Assembly (NCBI GenBank): GCA_009780445.1
Contig: WRAA01000089.1
Location: 1-7,859 of the forward strand
DNA from: Defluviitaleaceae bacterium
GTDB lineage: Bacteria > Bacillota > Clostridia > Lachnospirales > WRAA01
Direction: 5' to 3'
Length of the DNA: 7,859 nucleotides
Shown: positions 6,711 to 7,859 of the stretch, piece after piece
Layout: each line of letters opens with the position of its first letter
How positions within the stretch are numbered: position 1 is the first letter of the stretch
Notes under the pieces: generated by a model
The model's database searches: none
Seen by the model: the letters and a program-made list of their open reading frames with translations, nothing else
Told to the model about the DNA's origin: nothing
Made by a program: the position numbers and the translations under genes

Positions 6711-7859
6711 ACGCTTCGTCGTCCACAACTGCCGACGCGATAGAGTCATACCACTGCACAGCGTCCGTATAAGCTTTCAGCACGTCCTCCACATTTAGTT
6801 TGTCGATGGTCATAAGCCTCTTAACCTCTGTCCAGTCGCCCGCTTCATATTTCAGGACGATCTCGATAACCTTGTAGTATTCCCCCGCGCGGTTCACCAG
6901 AGCATCGTGTATAGGCTCCGACACGGCAACGACCTTGAGGGCTTCCGCCATAGACATCTCCAGCACCACGTCCAATATGGAAAACAGCCCCATCAGGAAC
7001 AGCCCCGGCGCGTGTATGCCCATTTCGAAGTGACGCGCCAAGTTTTCGCAAAAACGCGCGCGTAACAGCGAAACGCGTGTGATCTCCTGCGGTTTGTCCT
7101 CCGCGAGAAGGCCGGCTGTGGCGGCCGTAACCCAACGGCGGACCTCTTTTTGGCCGAGCAAGGCCACGGCCTGCTGTATGCTCTTGACCTTCTGCGACAG
7201 CCCGAGATAGGGCGAGTTAATAAGCTTCAACAGGGAGATCGTAAGCGACGGATCGCGGCTTACGATCCTCACCACTTCTTCTATGGCGAAGTCCTCGGTG
7301 CGCACAACATTGATCAGCTGTATGCGGTTGACCTTCACCGGGGAGATGTTGTTGTGCGTCTTTGCCACGGGCAGGCTGTAGAACTTGCCCTCGAAGCATC
7401 CGAATCCGCTGTAGCGTATGCGGTCGAATGTGGAGATGCTGTCAACATCCGTGGCCACAAAGACCTGCTTCTTAAAGTTTGGCCAGACCTTCTTGTATTC
7501 GCTGAGGCCGTCCTTGTTGTTTCTAAAGCTTATGAATACATAGTCGCACTGCTCGATAATAGGCCGCATGTATTCGTAGTTGCTGATGCCTTCGATGGCG
7601 AAGCGGAAGCCCTTATCCTTGGCCTTGCCGATGCCTTCGATGAAGATGTCCTCCGGCGGTGTCTGTTCGTCCAGCAGGAATATGATCTTATCGGGCGGCT
7701 GTGAACATTGGAGAGATACGTCGGAGAGAAGCGTAAACTGGTTGATAGGTACGAACAGCACATGCCCGTTTGTAAAGCCGTCAAGCCCCACCTTCTCCAA
7801 CAAACTCAGGCACGGCAAGTTTATAACCGAGTCGAACAAACGGGTCGGCGAGTTGTCCA
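6709..7859 (-). CDS. Degenerate EAL plus HDOD signalling protein (5' end outside window)
   Basis: Looks like the YuxH-type family in which a degenerate EAL domain is joined to an HDOD domain; these are treated as signalling scaffolds related to cyclic-di-GMP phosphodiesterases, with few tested functions. Numbering from the TTG at 7839: EAL-like region to about 160, HDOD about 165-370. The EAL fold is suggested by FVPINQFTLL (29-38), KIIFLLDEQTPPEDI (51-65), KGFRFAIEGI (76-85) and GFGCFEGKFYSLPV (145-158). Catalytic motifs are missing: the DDF position reads EGI and the EVET position reads TDVDS, so hydrolysis of c-di-GMP is unlikely. HDOD signs are VVRIVSRDPSLTISLLKLINSP (189-210) and SIQQAVALLGQKEVRRWV (220-237). 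The frame is still open at the window edge (residues before the TTG read DNSPTR), so the true N-terminus, probably a few dozen residues, is outside. It ends at TAG 6709-6711, overlapping the dnaE ribosome binding site. Confidence 0.85.
   Translation of the reverse strand, partial: DNSPTRLFDSVINLPCLSLLEKVGLDGFTNGHVLFVPINQFTLLSDVSLQCSQPPDKIIFLLDEQTPPEDIFIEGIGKAKDKGFRFAIEGISNYEYMRPIIEQCDYVFISFRNNKDGLSEYKKVWPNFKKQVFVATDVDSISTFDRIRYSGFGCFEGKFYSLPVAKTHNNISPVKVNRIQLINVVRTEDFAIEEVVRIVSRDPSLTISLLKLINSPYLGLSQKVKSIQQAVALLGQKEVRRWVTAATAGLLAEDKPQEITRVSLLRARFCENLARHFEMGIHAPGLFLMGLFSILDVVLEMSMAEALKVVAVSEPIHDALVNRAGEYYKVIEIVLKYEAGDWTEVKRLMTIDKLNVEDVLKAYTDAVQWYDSIASAVVDDEA

Noticed and set aside
7837..7839. 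TTG as the start codon of the EAL-HDOD gene
   Set aside because: The frame continues open to the window edge and the EAL domain would lack its N-terminal part, so this TTG is more likely an internal leucine codon.
1..7859. Mobile elements, CRISPR arrays, tRNA/rRNA genes, riboswitches or phage genes
   Set aside because: Nearly all bases lie in five recognised genes with small gaps. No terminal inverted repeats, spaced direct repeats, transposase or RNA-gene signatures were seen, and codon use looks even across the window.

Overview
The window is about 7.9 kb of dense, GC-rich bacterial sequence with five protein genes in two convergent groups. No RNA gene, insertion sequence, prophage, CRISPR array or other mobile element is visible. 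The best guess for the host is a fairly high-GC Gram-positive-type bacterium of the Clostridia or a relative. This is inferred from the S-layer-homology protein, the DUF6198/YczE-like membrane protein, the degenerate EAL-HDOD protein and strong AGGAGG-type ribosome binding sites. The evidence does not fix a genus.

Left half, plus strand (1-2409): the C-terminal part of homoserine kinase (thrB, cut by the window edge), then a complete threonine synthase (thrC, GTG start), then a small secreted protein made almost entirely of S-layer homology repeats. thrB and thrC catalyse the last two steps of threonine synthesis. Gaps of 10-13 bases suggest that all three are read on one message, although the SLH gene has no obvious link to threonine.

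Centre (2410-2500): a 91-base convergent intergenic region holding a strong hairpin that can terminate transcription from both sides.

Right half, minus strand (7859-2501, read right to left): a degenerate EAL plus HDOD signalling protein (5' end outside the window), then dnaE, the alpha subunit of DNA polymerase III, then a small multi-pass membrane protein of the DUF6198/YczE-YitT type. Gaps of 11-12 bases make a single operon likely. dnaE looks complete and functional, with polymerase aspartates, a clamp-binding motif and a PHP domain that keeps metal ligands lost in E. coli.

No strong candidate for a wholly new system was found. The points most worth a second look are the tight coupling of a c-di-GMP-type (but probably catalytically dead) EAL-HDOD protein to a replicative polymerase gene, the apparently intact PHP domain of that polymerase, and an SLH-only secreted protein sitting in a threonine operon.
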